Shown: positions 1 through 11,030, counted from the first letter of the stretch. The stretch: 64,000 nt of DNA from Megaustenia siamemsis (GCA_032433765.1 JAVIAB010000047.1:12795107-12859106), one strand, 5' to 3'. Notes: generated by a model from the sequence alone, not told the origin. Program-made: numbers and translations.

Positions 1-380
1 AGCGTAGCCCAGTAACACCAGATATGAGAGCCTGCGAAGCCCAGTAACACCAGATATGGCAGCCAGCAATACCAGATGTGGGAGCCAGCAAAGCCCAGTA
101 ACACCAGATATGGAAGCCAGCGAAGCCAAGTAACACCAGATATGGGAGCCAGCAAAGCCCAGCAACACCAGATGTGGGAGCCAGCAAAGCCCAGCAACAC
201 CAGATGTGGGAGCCAGCAAAGCCCAGCAACACCAGATATGGGAGCCAGCAAAGCCCAGCAACACCAGATGTGGGAGCCAGCAAAGCCCAGCAACACCAGA
301 TGTGGGAGCCAGCAAAGCCCAGCAACACCAGATGTGGGAGCCAGCAAAGCCCAGTAACACCAGATGTGGAAGCCAGCTAA
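1..380. repeat. 32-bp tandem satellite at window edge
   Basis: A unit of 32 bp (core gggagccagcaaagcccag followed by caacaccagatgt) repeats about a dozen times. The first copies are more diverged and the array probably continues to the left of the window. Open frames through it exist only because the unit lacks stop codons; they look like ASKAQQHQMWEP repeats and are not supported as a gene. Confidence 0.9.
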
Positions 381-562
381 GATATCAATAAAAATAAATA
401 AGATTGAAGATTACTCATCACAACACACACCAAATTAACTATTTGTGTGGACTGTTTAATTTAATTGCTTTTTCTATGAATCTTATACTGAGAACAACAG
501 AAGAAATATACAGATCACCATTACTCCATATAGCCAGTGAGGAAAACTCTCAAATCAATCTA

Positions 563-905
563 TAGGGTGTTTATAAAGTCTCACTACACTTGGTATCTAG
601 GTCAATTTGAAAAAAATGTTTATGACGTCATCACAATATGTGCTCAATGGTAAGTTCACTTGTTGCGACAGTTTTCTTAATGACTTGTCTGGACTTTTAA
701 GGATTCTGTCTTGGATATCTAAACATATTTCATCATTCACAGCAGGCCTACCAGATCGTGGAGCATCTTCCACATTTCCAGTAGCAATAAACTTATTCAA
801 CAAATTTCATTGACAGTGGGAGCACATATTGTGATGACGTCATAAACATTTTTTTTTTCAAATTGACCTAGATACCAAGTGTAGTGAGACTTTATAAACA
901 CCCTG
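563..905. mobile_element. Tc1/mariner-like foldback element with long TIRs
   Basis: The ends are near-perfect inverted repeats of about 83 bp starting agggtgtttataaagtctca, and TA dinucleotides sit at both outer borders, as expected for the Tc1/mariner (IS630) superfamily. The about 170-bp centre still encodes on the - strand a piece of transposase N-terminal helix-turn-helix (597-803; includes VEDAPRSGRPAV and LRKLSQQVNLPLST). It is therefore a deletion derivative of a coding element, not an autonomous copy. Confidence 0.8.
597..776 (-). pseudogene. remnant of mariner-type transposase DNA-binding domain
   Basis: About 60 residues resemble the paired HTH region of mariner/IS630 transposases: a GRPAV hinge, then a second helix-turn-helix. 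No catalytic DDD/E domain is present because the element is internally deleted. The reading enters the inverted repeat after about 57 residues. Confidence 0.55.
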
Positions 906-999
906 TATAACTGTTGAAGAGTGGCAGACAAGAAGATATGCATGCAATTATAACAGGCTAATGTTGGAGCTGTATGTCAGTACAGTGTATGAGGATAGA

Positions 1000-1420
1000 A
1001 AATAAGAAAGAGAGTTCACCAGTGCTGTATAAAACCAATTCTGACCTATGGATGCGAATCATGGACAGTAGACAAACAAATGAAAAGATGATTAGAGGCC
1101 ACATAGATGGGATTACTCAAAAGATTGTTAAGAGTTCCCTGGATGGCTAAAAAGACCAATGAAGAAATTCTCAAAGAGGCCAACACAAAAAGAGAGCTCC
1201 AAAAAGAAAATGAAAGAAACAGTCAACATTTTGCGGACACATGAGAAGAGGAAAGTTGGAATACTTGGTTACAACTGGCAAAATACAGGAAAAAAGAGAT
1301 TGTGGACAACACAGATAGAAGATACTAGATAGCTTTGTGTCAAGGCACAGTAAACAGTCAACAAGTTTGACATAAAAGACAAAAATGGATTGATTATATA
1401 AGAGGCGGGACACAGGGAAA
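1000..1420 (+). mobile_element. LINE reverse-transcriptase C-terminal fragment
   Basis: Broken frames read ILTYGCESWTVDKQMKR and a following RRGKLEYLV..TGK stretch. These are the thumb and C-terminal region typical of RTE-like non-LTR elements. The same sequence occurs in reverse at 30005-30500. It is 5'-truncated and has frameshifts. Confidence 0.7.
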
Positions 1421-1439
1421 GCATCCGAACCTAGAATCA

Positions 1440-1948
1440 TTTCTCTATATATACTAAGTCTTATTTTTATATATAATCATTTCTCTATATATACTTATAC
1501 TCTCATATTTCCACATTTCACTTATCCTCCAACATGTAGCACATCTCTCATCTCATCACCTCATCTCTTATCACTCTGTCCACTTCTCCTTTCCAATCAT
1601 CCTAGATGTAGTAGTATTTATCTGTGCTTCATCATTTATTGTCGTTCTCGTTTTCTAAAGAAGGCTGTATGTAGGCTGAAACATCAGTATTCTGTTGTGT
1701 TCATTTTTTGTCACAATAATTTGTAGGAGTGCACATTACGCTCCACTACTGGCTCAATCCCAAACCCAAAAACTAAATACAAAAGAAAAGAATGGAAAAA
1801 GATCATGAACAGCTTGTCATGTTGGCTCCCTGTAAGCTAAGGGATCAGGTAGGCAGACCTAAATGTCGATAGTTTTATTTTTCTCCATTTTCTCTCTCTT
1901 TCTTCATTACTTTCTTTAATTTGTGTGTTTCTCTTGTTGATCCCTCAG
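1440..1948. other. intron sequence upstream of TTK exon, repeat debris
   Basis: No gene is visible. At about 1657-1700 a motif (aaagaaggctgtatgtaggctgaaacatc) resembles the GGCC-hairpin plus GAAACGTC motif seen at 44510, 63095 and 63780. The sequence just before 1948 is a normal polypyrimidine tract. Confidence 0.4.
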
Positions 1949-2115
1949 TGAGTACATTGAGGCCAACAAGAAGTTGTTGATAGTTCTGGAGTACGGACAG
2001 TTAGACCTTTGTCAGTTCATCTCGCAGAATGATGGCAACACAGAAATTGATTTAATAACCATTCGTTATTTGTGGTTACAAATGGTCAGAGCTGTCCATG
2101 CTATGCACAAAGAAG
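1949..2115 (+). CDS. TTK: TTK exon: kinase hinge and helices D-E
   Basis: The acceptor is ttgatccctcag and the donor is gaag|gtatgt. The exon encodes [20 protein letters not shown], then [16 protein letters not shown], which ends just before the catalytic loop. It enters with one base of a split codon and leaves in phase 1; the next exon restores the glycine codon. Confidence 0.9.
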
Positions 2116-5100
2116 GTATGTTTGTTACTGGTTGTTCTTTGTGTTGTCTCTGTGTACTCCAATATCTGACTGAGCAATACAAACTGCTATCAATATAATC
2201 ATGTAACATGTTTTGCAGTAATAAATATCCAGTTTTCTGATATAAGTGTAAATAGAATGGATACTATAACAGTGGCAACATATCTAAAGAAAGAGTGATA
2301 TGAAAGAGAAGATACTAACATCAAAGTACTCAAATATTTTTAAACTTTGCAGTTGAAGATTTCTATAAATTTATTTTCATATAGAGGGTGTGCTGTGTCT
2401 AAGGCAATGTGACCTGGTTCACCCAAATTTGACTGACTTGTTCTTTTATTTGGTGTTGTGTACAGAAAATTATTTTTCTAACTTGGCTGCAAAGTGATTT
2501 CGTATTGATGAAGAACTGATGAAGTTTATTTAGAAGAGCAATAGTGAAGATGAACTTGAAATGTGTATTTCTGAAAGCAAACGGTGATTTGATTGTGTCA
2601 ACCCAGCCATTGATATCAAGTGGAAAGACAGGTGTAGGCAGGAAAATGTTATTTGATTGTGTCAACCCAGCCATTGATATCAACTGGAAAGACAGGTGTA
2701 GGCAGGAAAATGTTATTTGATTGTGTCAACCCAGCCATTGATATCAACTGGAAAGACAGGTGTAGGCAGGAAAATGTTATTTGATTGTGTCAACCCAGCC
2801 ATTGATATCAACTGGAAAGACAGGTGTAGGCAGGAAAATGTTATTTGATTGTGTCAACCCAGCCATTGATATCAACTGGAAAGACAGGTGTAGGCAGGAA
2901 AATGTTATTTGAGTGTCCAGCGTCATCATCAGAATCTGAGTTCAACACTGACAATTAAATATGACAAAATTGGCAGTAATTTGACCCAATTTCATGGTCT
3001 TCAATAAACCAGTAGTTCATTTCTTTTACAACTTCACTTTGGGCCGTCATGTTGATGTGCATGTAGACAGCTCAGTGTATAATTTTTTCCGCTGTTTTTT
3101 TTACAGAATTGTTGATGACATTTATATCAGATTAATGTAAAATATTCTAGAAGGACATTGTTCAGAATGCCCCTGACTCCATGAATGCTATCTTGTTGGA
3201 TAGACACTAATTTGGACAAATTATTTTGCTTCCTTCTGTGCGTTTGCTTTTGGCAAGGATAAAAAAAACTGAAGATAAATTAATACTGATTGATATATAC
3301 TTTACTGTGGACAGCCATGTCTGCTGAAATAATGTCTCGGGACAAGACTTTAATTACTTTTGATAATGTATTTTTCAAAGTGTGTTCGTGAACGTTGATG
3401 ATGTTTATAGAATTTTCAAAATTAAGAGGTGTCATTGAAAGAGTACGTTGCAAAATGTATTTTTCCCCATGCCAAAAAGTGTGTATTGATGGGTCACATC
3501 TACTTTTCAATGGAAGTTTAGCATTCAAACTCGCTCTCTGCGATCAGGGCTCAATCAGAGTAGGATTCCAGACTCTCACATGAAGTCAACTGTCAGGTTA
3601 AGTATGTTGATCGCCCCCACAGACAGAACATCACAGTTAGAGTCTGCTAGATCCACTCTGATTGAACACACGTTAAAACGTTGCACTGTGTTCTGCGCCA
3701 GTGGCCCAGTGCATCCGATTTCAGCCAGCATTTTATTCAGGTTTGCTTTCCTTAGCCTTTGATTGTCCCCAATCTTCCTGCAAGGCAACAGATGATCTTT
3801 TCTGTAGGGGGATTCTGCCCTTAGATGGTCGGCCCTCCCAGGATTACGAGCACCATCTGCCCGAGTCACTAGAGGTGACTAACATAGACATGCACACACA
3901 AAGATATGAGATGTGATTAACACAGACATGCACACAGCGATACGAGACATGACTAACACTGACACACACCAAGATATATGACACATGCCTAACATAAACA
4001 TGCGCATAAAGATATGAGATATGACTGATAGAGTCATGCACACACAAAGATATGACACATGCCTAACATAGACATGCACACAAAGATAAGAGATGTGACA
4101 TACACAGACATGCACACACAAAGATATGAGATATGACTAACATAAACATGCACACAAAGATATGAGATATCACTAACCCAGACATGCATTCAAACAAAAC
4201 ATACCATCAAAGTAAAGCAGATTTTGGTGAGATAACTTTCTTTTTATTTCATTACATGCAAAATATTTGGGAAGAAATGTTGTCAACCATATGAATATTG
4301 TTAAGTGCATGGTAATGTATATGAGTTACAACATCTTTACATTTTTTCGGACCATCAAGACTGTTATCTCTGTGAATGTCTGACTCTTCGATGTGCTGAC
4401 AAAAAACCATTTAGCTCTGTGTTGGTGACCAGGCAAAAGTATTTAGCTATATGGGTCAAGGAGCTGCGATAGCTCAGTGGTTAGTGGAAACTGGACTACA
4501 AAGGTCAAGAGGTAGGGTTCGATCTCAACCGATGGCTTCCGGTTCACCCAGCCTTTGGAGGCGAAGGTGCGCCTCCCAGTACCAGAGCTGGAAGTTGTCA
4601 GCGACCCACAGCTGATGGCTTGCACCAGAATCGGTGAACCAAAACCATCCAGACCCTGCTCCACCTCTCCGCGGTGCCTCCAGTAACAGACTAACCTGTC
4701 TAGTCTGGCCACGCATGCAGGGATCAAAGAGGGAAGACAACCCGGTACTCAAAAATGTTGTGCTGAAGTCGGATGTGTTGGGCCGAAAGTCGCAAATATA
4801 ACAGTTATACTGCAAACCACAACACAGCGCAGACACATCCTTGTAAGGGCGGATGATGAAGAGGAATATTGTAGTCTACCACAATACTCTAGAATACTTT
4901 AGTCATCAGACGAATGCAACCAACCAACCCAGCCTTTAATGGGTGCTGGATTTTGTTCGGGTCGCGGGCGTAACACTGACCACATTAACCCAAAAATCAT
5001 GTGGTGACTGTCTGTAAAAATTATGGTCATTAACACCCTATTTCCCAATACACCACTTGGCGTGACGGGGCTCTTTACTTACTTTTTTTTCTTATATGGG

Positions 5101-8100
5101 TCAAGGTTTTCATTGAGGTGTAAGCAGCGAAAGGGTTATTGAAATAAAAATTGACCATTACATCATGTGGTGACTCTACTGGCTATGTTTTTTTTATTCC
5201 CAGCTCCACATAGGCACACTCTAGAATTGGAATCTGTGATATAATTATATATTTTTAAAAAATAGTTTATTTGGCAAGTTTAGAATTGTAACTCATTTAT
5301 TTGGCAAGTTTAGAATTGTAACTCATTTATTTGGCAAGTTTAGAATTATAACTCATTTATTTGGCAAATTTAGAATTGTAACTAACTCTCATGACACCTT
5401 ATCTTTTTGATAATGCTTCTTCATCAGGTGTTATCCATTCTGACCTGAAACCAGCCAATTTCATCATGGTCTCTGGCAAAGTGAAGCTTATTGACTTTGG
5501 TATAGCTAATTCCATCCAGCAGGACAATACAAGTGTTCTGAGAGAAAATATGGTTGGAACCCCCAGCTACATGAGCCCTGAAGCACTAATAGCCATCAAT
5601 ACAAACCCATCTGACCCCAAGCCAAGATATAAGGTATATTTGTCCACAGAATTGCATGTCATAAAAATGTATACAATTATTTTATTAGTTCTGGTACATA
5701 GATCAAAAATGTTGGACGATTTTTCCTCTCCCACTCACTAAAGTTATATACAATTCACAGTTGTTTGTCACTGATATTTTCATTAATTTGCTCATATTTT
5801 GTTGTTGTTATGAAGATGCTCAACTATTATACATTGAAATTGATTAAAAGAAGCTGTATTTTGAAATGTACAAACCTTTGTGGTTCAAAATTTGATATTT
5901 CACCCGAGAAACTCTCAGATTTGCCAATCTTTATGTTACAAGCATTAACTATTAAAAATATCTTTCATACATAAATGTTTACTTTTGGCGGCAACAACAA
6001 AAATGATATTTTGTGAGTTGTGTCACAAACTTACCACCATCCATGAAATTATCAATTTTAAGAAAAAGTGGAATGCACTAGGCTCAAGATTTCTTCATAA
6101 ATGCTGCAAGATTAGAACTATAAATCCACTTTTGAGGTGGAAAAAAGAAAACGCCGTGAACATTACTATGAACATTACTATGAATATCGCAGGCAATAAT
6201 TTCTGAAGTTTCCGTCAACTTATAACACTTTCAGCAATCTGGCACAAGATGGGCTGCATTAATTCTCAGAATGACTTCTGCACTTGTAGCACACAAGCCA
6301 GAAGCAAAGAGTGATTGACTTTCTTTGTAGCCAAGTGTTGTGAACCTAAAATGGTTCATGGTTGTCTGAGGAGTCTGTTATGAAGCAGGCAAAATCATTT
6401 TAAGGAACGAGAAGCATCAGCTGCTGATAAATTGTGAAGTAGCTGTCTACAAACTGCAGTAAAAGATGTGAACAAAAGAATCTGAGCTGGGAGGCTTAAA
6501 GGTAAGACATCAGCATAAGGACAAGATTCTGTGTTTACCCTACCTGACCTGAGGCCCTGAACCTAACTGTACCATACACCTGGGCTCCTGAGCATTAAAG
6601 AGAAAAAAAACCAACATGATATAGAACAATGTTAGTTACATGCAAACAAGTGGTTAGAGTAAGATATAACTTGGAGACATTGTAGAAAATAGGTCTACCT
6701 TTCATCTAGCACCAATATTCCACCTTTGTCAATCCACCCAGCAGGATGAGCCTTGTTTCACACTGAGGTACCCCCATCATCTATTTGAGTGAAACGTCCA
6801 ACATCTCTTACAATCGATCTAGCTCTAGATCTATAAAGTTTAAGATTCTCCTATCACTCGAGCTCTCACTGTCTGTGTCACTTGAACTGGAAACATTTTT
6901 TTTTATGAAAATCTGACTCCTCAAAGTCTGAATCAACCAAAGTATCGATCTCCTGTTGGAATGTGAAAAGTCTAGACCTACTTCACTTTCCTGTTGAAGT
7001 ACTTGGTTCATCAGCCGCTCGTTTCATTGTCAATTTTCATAATTTTTTCACATCAAACCACACAAAGTCATTTCATACACATGGGGGCAGACATTTGCAA
7101 TGGCTAACCATGAGGCTTGACCACGATTGGTTGTTTTTAGTTTGTGACGCATTTGTCCATGTACTAGGCAAAGTGCTGAAAATTAGGGATAGCGGCACAT
7201 TTGGAAATTACCAGAAACTAGGGACAGTGGTCTGGTAGGGTTAAATCCTGTCACAGGTGGTGGAAATTTGTCCATTTCAGGCCATGATTTGTTTGTGGCA
7301 TAACATGCCTGTCTCTAGGTGGTGAGATCCAATTGCTAGCCCTCTTAGACAACAGTGAAAAATAGAGGGTCCTGTGTACACATTAAAGAACTCTTGACAT
7401 TTTAAAGTCAAAAAGAGTAGGCCAAAATGGCAGCTGTCAGGGCTTAATTGTTAAGCAATAAAGAAATCTACACCTGTAAAAAATGAATGTGTTGGGCCAA
7501 ATGGCACAGATACAGTAGTCTGCTGTCAACTAGTGACACAATGCACACACATGAGAAAAAGTGCAAAGTAAAAATTCAATATTTTGCCAAGACTGGGCCA
7601 AATATAGTTTAGTGCCTGTATTTTTATACTATCTGCATGGATCGGGATAATGCAGTAAGATTTACAAGAAGCTGTCAGTCAGAATCAAACCTCAACTCTT
7701 GTCCTCAGTAGACCAGTTCACTAATCACTGCACTACTCTGGTTGTCAGAACAGTCAGAGAGTTGATACATGAGAACCAGGGAAGCACACAGAATGAGATG
7801 AGTTGTTTTGTTGGTATTAGGCATGATGCTGTTGAGAAGAGTATTGTTGATGTCTGCTGCAGGAAAATTTATGCACATTGGGTGATGATGATTTGAAGAC
7901 AGCACTACATCGGCAGTCCCTGGACAGTTAATTCTTCCTAGATGGCACATATATGCACATCATGGTGGTGATTATATTTTGTTTTAAATACACAAAAATG
8001 ATCTGAAAGTTAATTTGTGTCTGTTGCATTTTTGTGTGTGTGTGCATCTAATTTTTTTTTTTTTTTAATTAGTCAAAATATTTGAATGGCCCAAGTAGTT

Positions 8101-9580
8101 GGTTATTACGGAGAACAAAAAGGATGTACAAATGATGTTCTTACAACTTTATGTTGATGTTACAAAACATTCTGAAGTTACGGCCTAAAAATTACCTTCA
8201 ATAAGGACATGGACAATATAAACAGAAACCAGAAACGCTTAAGTCTTGCTAGAAATAGTAAGCAAAAAAATGTAAAATAATAATTGAAACAATAAAGAGG
8301 AATAATCCTTGGGCTAACAAAGCAGAAGGAAAAAATTCTTCAAATTATGCTTATAATGAGGTTTTTTAAAATTGTGTCTTCCAGGTTGGAATACGCAGTG
8401 ATGTGTGGTCATTGGGCTGCATTCTTTACCAGATGGTTTACGGTCATACTCCATTCCAACACGTCCGACAGAAACTAGAAGCCATAGTTAACCCTGCACA
8501 TGAAATTGCCTTTAAAGACATCAGCGACTCTGCTCTTCTGGATGTGATGAAGGTTTCATGATATTTTGTTTTCTTTGTGTAGTAACAATGTCATTTATTT
8601 ATATATTATAGGTATAATATGTTTTGAGAATAAAAGGCATTGATGTCTGGGTGACTATTGCACTTGTTGTTGACCAGATGAGTCCAGGCTCAATTTTCAA
8701 ATGTAGCACATCTTTTTTCTGGGTCCGCACAGCTTCTGGGTTCACCTAGCCTCTGAAAATGAGTACCAGAGAGGAGGCCAAGATGCCTGACAAAAGTAGA
8801 GCTGAAATTGCCAGTGAGTCATAGCTGATGGCTTGCAGTTAGATCAGTGAACCAGAACTATCCAGACCCTACTCCATCTCTTTGTCGTGCCTCTAGTAAC
8901 AGACTAACCAGTCTAGTTTGGCCTAATAATTAGGGACTGAGAGGGAAGGCAATCTGGTATTCAGAAATGCCATGCTGAAGACACCACAGTATATATTGGA
9001 CTGAAAGGTGCAAGTATCACAGTTCTACAACGTGCCACAATTCAATGCACATGCCCACTAAAAGTCCTTTTCAGGGAAGATGAAGAAGGAATGTATTCCT
9101 TCAGTCATCTGGTGAGCACACGCAAGCAGCAAGTGACAGGGTTAAGTTTCTTTGAAAGTTAGACAATCTGGCATGATAACGAGACACACCATCCATATAA
9201 TGTGTCTATGGTTGAATAAATGCACACACAAACACCATATTCCCTAGTCTTAAAGAATGAAAGAAACACATACTTATTTTGTATTTTGATAAAGTTTAAT
9301 TTTAAACATGGCCTTTACATAAACTTACCAGCTTGAGGTGCGTAATATATTCTGTTTATTTCAGATTTATTCTTATTTGAAAGTTCATTTATACAAATTT
9401 TAACTTGACAAAACTTATGAAACAATACTACAAATATCTATCCAAAGTTAGAGTTTAGTACTGACTTTAAATAATATGAGTTTTATTTCTATTTCTTTTC
9501 TACAGAAATGCCTAACTCGAGATATTTATGCCCGACCTACAACAGATGAAATTCTGAACCATGATTTTATGAAGAAATGA
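1949..9580 (+). CDS. TTK: dual-specificity kinase TTK/MPS1, C-terminal part of the gene (4 exons)
   Basis: TTK/MPS1 is the kinetochore kinase that starts spindle-assembly-checkpoint signalling. Four exons, 1949-2115, 5428-5633, 8385-8552 and 9506-9580, join in frame and encode the kinase domain from the hinge (VLEYGQLDL) to the end. The catalytic loop HSDLKPAN, the DFG motif, the activation segment [11 protein letters not shown] (an APE variant) and [13 protein letters not shown] are all present. HSDLKPAN and LIDFGIAN are characteristic of the MPS1 family. The TPR domain and kinase N-lobe must lie to the left of the window. All borders are GT/AG, phases match, and no frame defects were seen. 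The stop falls right after the kinase fold, so the tail known from vertebrate TTK is absent or in an alternative exon. Confidence 0.93.
2591..2910. repeat. 64-bp minisatellite, 5 copies
   Basis: A 64-bp unit starting gattgtgtcaacccagccat is repeated five times with almost no divergence, which suggests recent expansion. It lies inside a TTK intron. Confidence 0.95.
3531..3540. repeat. target-site duplication, left copy
   Basis: The 10-mer gcattcaaac here recurs at 4186-4195 on the other side of the inserted module. The first bases of the right copy could also come from the neighbouring microsatellite, so the true duplication may be slightly shorter. Confidence 0.65.
3541..4185 (-). mobile_element. 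5'-truncated copy of unclassified retrotransposed module
   Basis: Read on the - strand, this starts in a degenerate 33-40-bp microsatellite (gacatgcacacacaaagata on the + strand), continues into a conserved region of about 300 bp (98-codon open frame 3869-3576 starting MTRADGAR), and ends cgcagagag. It is closely similar to 20402-21240, the 3' part of the longer insertion inside the hAT element. Flanking 10-bp repeats and truncation at one end point to target-primed retrotransposition. The module itself is not recognised. Confidence 0.7.
4186..4195. repeat. target-site duplication, right copy
   Basis: The second gcattcaaac, pairing with 3531-3540. Confidence 0.65.
4458..5090 (+). mobile_element. 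tRNA-derived SINE (family A), interrupted
   Basis: The head (4458-4557) has a tRNA-like A box (gatagctcagtggttagtgg) and a B box (gggttcgatctc). The body and tail resume at 4928-5090 and end ttggcgtgacggggctcttt. Other copies lie at 16493, 33108, 43186, 49088, 58155 and 63900. The centre is occupied by a family-B SINE. Confidence 0.8.
4558..4927 (+). mobile_element. SINE-like repeat (family B) inserted in family-A SINE
   Basis: This about 370-bp repeat contains gtgttgggccgaaag, acagttatactgcaaaccac and gggcggatgatgaagagg and ends in caaccaac. It sits inside the family-A SINE, with acccagccttt present on both sides (about 4549-4559 and 4927-4937) as an 11-bp target duplication. Other copies are at 8735, 30800, 45030, 45330, 48485 (-), 51480 and 57605 (-). 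Confidence 0.75.
5266..5386. repeat. 30-bp minisatellite, 4 copies
   Basis: The unit tttatttggcaagtttagaa plus ttgtaactca repeats four times, only about 45 bp before the TTK acceptor at 5427. Confidence 0.9.
5428..5633 (+). CDS. TTK: TTK exon: catalytic loop, DFG and activation segment
   Basis: The acceptor is ttcttcatcag and the donor is aag|gtatat. The exon encodes [22 protein letters not shown], then a serine/threonine-rich activation loop ending [11 protein letters not shown]. The catalytic Asp and the DFG Asp are intact. It ends in phase 0 after a lysine. Confidence 0.95.
5634..8384. other. TTK intron, mostly unassigned
   Basis: A SINE copy lies at 7240-7460 and a reverse tRNA-like SINE head at about 7640-7730 (caaacctcaactcttgtcct reads as a reversed B box). 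The rest is AT-rich sequence with poly-T (8049-8070) in which no gene was recognised. Confidence 0.5.
7240..7460 (+). mobile_element. SINE (family C)
   Basis: The order gtgagatcc..ctagccctctta, a short spacer, ggtcctgtg and acattaaagaact matches a reverse copy at 10130-10400. The conserved acattaaagaa block looks like a shared SINE body domain. The tRNA-like part is clear only in the second copy. Confidence 0.55.
8385..8552 (+). CDS. TTK: TTK exon: helices F-H of the kinase C-lobe
   Basis: The acceptor is ttgtgtcttccag and the donor is aag|gtttca, slightly off consensus. The exon encodes [22 protein letters not shown] and the segment [11 protein letters not shown], which parallels the conserved MPS1 substrate-lobe region. 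Both ends are phase 0. Confidence 0.93.
8735..9130 (+). mobile_element. degenerate family-B SINE in TTK intron
   Basis: It shares cagaccctactccatctctt, taacagactaaccagtctag and the gaagatgaagaaggaa end with the copy at 4558-4927, but is clearly older. Confidence 0.6.
9506..9580 (+). CDS. TTK: TTK terminal exon
   Basis: The acceptor is tttcttttctacag. The 25 codons [20 protein letters not shown], then FMKK and TGA contain the invariant Arg of kinase subdomain XI. Translation stops two residues after the last helix. No AATAAA lies within 200 bp; the first one (about 9791) is inside a tRNA-derived repeat. Confidence 0.92.
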   Translation, partial: KCLTRDIYARPTTDEILNHDFMKK

Positions 9581-9684
9581 AAACAACCAGTAAATCTATT
9601 ATATTGCTGTAAATGCTGTTTATACATATTATGAACAATTAGTGAGTAACCTTCACATTGTACCTAGCCCTGACATAACGTTTA

Positions 9685-9800
9685 TTGAGGCATGCCTCAG
9701 GTGGCTGAGTGGATTGGACTGGTGGTTTTCCAGTAAATCACATCAAGGTCCAATTCCAGGAAAAGTCACAAGTTTTTCTCTCTTGGGAATCAAATAAACT
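9685..9800 (+). mobile_element. tRNA-derived SINE just 3' of TTK
   Basis: gtggctgagtggattggact and ggtccaattcca look like a Leu/Ser-type tRNA A box and B box. The AATAAA at its end could serve as a TTK polyadenylation signal; this is inference. Confidence 0.5.
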
Positions 9801-10129
9801 AAAACCATGAGCTGAGTCACTGTGTGTCTTCTGTGTTTGTGACAGCCACAAGCTGCTTCTCTTTAGTCTATTTATTCTTTAACACATCAAATGTATCTGG
9901 GGTCTCTTTTATTTCTCAGCTGTCATAAGATAAGTATAATTATTTGTTTTTCTTTTGGCGATCGTCAGCTTTATGTCTCTCGCAAAATCCAGAGAGATTG
10001 AATTTATTGTGAATAACTTTTTCAGATTTTTCACACCATCAGCCGTATGCTCAGGTGTCCCATGCCATACTGGCAGATATTCTCAGGCTTCAGTGGCACT
10101 CTCATTTTTCTTTTATCATCGAGAGTTTT

Positions 10130-10400
10130 AATGTTTTTGGGCAAATTTTTAAAATATTACATACTCATTTTGATTTTCCACCGCCAAAGATTCTTTAATG
10201 TGCATAGAATGCTCACAAGGACCTCTTGTTTTCCCACCATTATGTAAGAGGGCTAGACATAGGATCTCACTTCCCAGAGACCAAGGGAGGGTAAAGTCAT
10301 GAAGAAATCATGGATTAGATTTTTTTTTAAAATTTTCCATCGCCTGTGGTGGGAATCAAACCCGGGACCTTCTTGTCTTACCTCTAGACTACCCAGCCCT
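10130..10400 (-). mobile_element. SINE (family C), reverse copy with tRNA-like head
   Basis: On the - strand it starts agggctgggtagtctagagg and has ggtcccgggtttgattcc as B box, followed by the acattaaagaa body shared with 7240-7460. Confidence 0.65.
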
Positions 10401-11030
10401 CTAAGCTATCGTATTACTTTAATTTGTTGTCCCAACATTTATTGATCATTCACTGTTTTTAAGGTTTCTAGTCCAGTAATAATGTGTGCTGTCGTGTTCA
10501 GTGCTCTGTTTATATTGGCATACTGTGTTTTATATGCTGTGACTTTAACACTGGACTTGAGGACTGGTCAAACTCTGTGCTGCCATTTGAGAGGGACACA
10601 TCACAGATTTACTAGGACCGCTGTAAAGTTGATTATTTCAAAATGGAATCGTTTCTTTCAAGCATAATGTGTTTAAACTGGGCTGCATCAAACTTGATGT
10701 TAAGTAGAGAAATGAGGGGAAAGTTGCGTGACTACTGCTGGACTGTATAAAAAGGGAAATATAAGACTCAGCCAACATTCTTTATTCAGAGGCTTCTGCA
10801 GGGGACTAATGAAAGAAAGACATGGACAAAATAATTACAAATAAACAAGAAGAAAGTGTACTTAACTTAAAGTAATATTTTCCATTGCTATGTTTGTCCA
10901 ATGACTACCCCTATCATCTGCCCTTAGAAGGATGTTAAATGGGCGTAGATGCGTTGTGTTGTGGTTTATAGCAAAGAGTTATTTTTGTAGTACCTGACTG
11001 TCCTTCAGTGGATAAAGAGATACAGCGAAG
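10401..11030. other. intergenic, nothing recognised
   Basis: A 61-codon open frame at 10482-10667 starts with a hydrophobic stretch (VFSALFILAYCVLYAVTL), but it has no homology I recognise and no neighbouring exon. Confidence 0.3.

Larger units (their letters stand above)
2116..5427. other. TTK intron full of repeats
   Basis: The 3.3-kb intron holds a 64-bp minisatellite (2591-2910), a retrotransposed copy of an unclassified module (3541-4185), a SINE interrupted by another SINE (4458-5090) and a 30-bp minisatellite (5266-5386). No other gene was seen; the open frames near 3280-3530 have no recognisable features. Confidence 0.7.

Noticed and set aside
76..391. Three overlapping frames encoding ASKAQQHQMWEP-type repeats
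   Set aside because: They follow from a 32-bp satellite without stops; three frames of the same array are open, which a real gene would not show.
3844..4121. His/Val/Cys-rich frames such as [14 protein letters not shown]
   Set aside because: They are translations of a cacacaaagatatgag microsatellite.
4470..4530. Functional tRNA genes at the SINE heads
   Set aside because: A and B boxes are present but the cloverleaf pairing and acceptor stem are not, and the sequence continues into shared SINE bodies.
10482..10667. Small membrane protein
   Set aside because: One hydrophobic stretch in a 61-codon frame in AT-rich DNA is expected by chance; no splice sites or homologue recognised.
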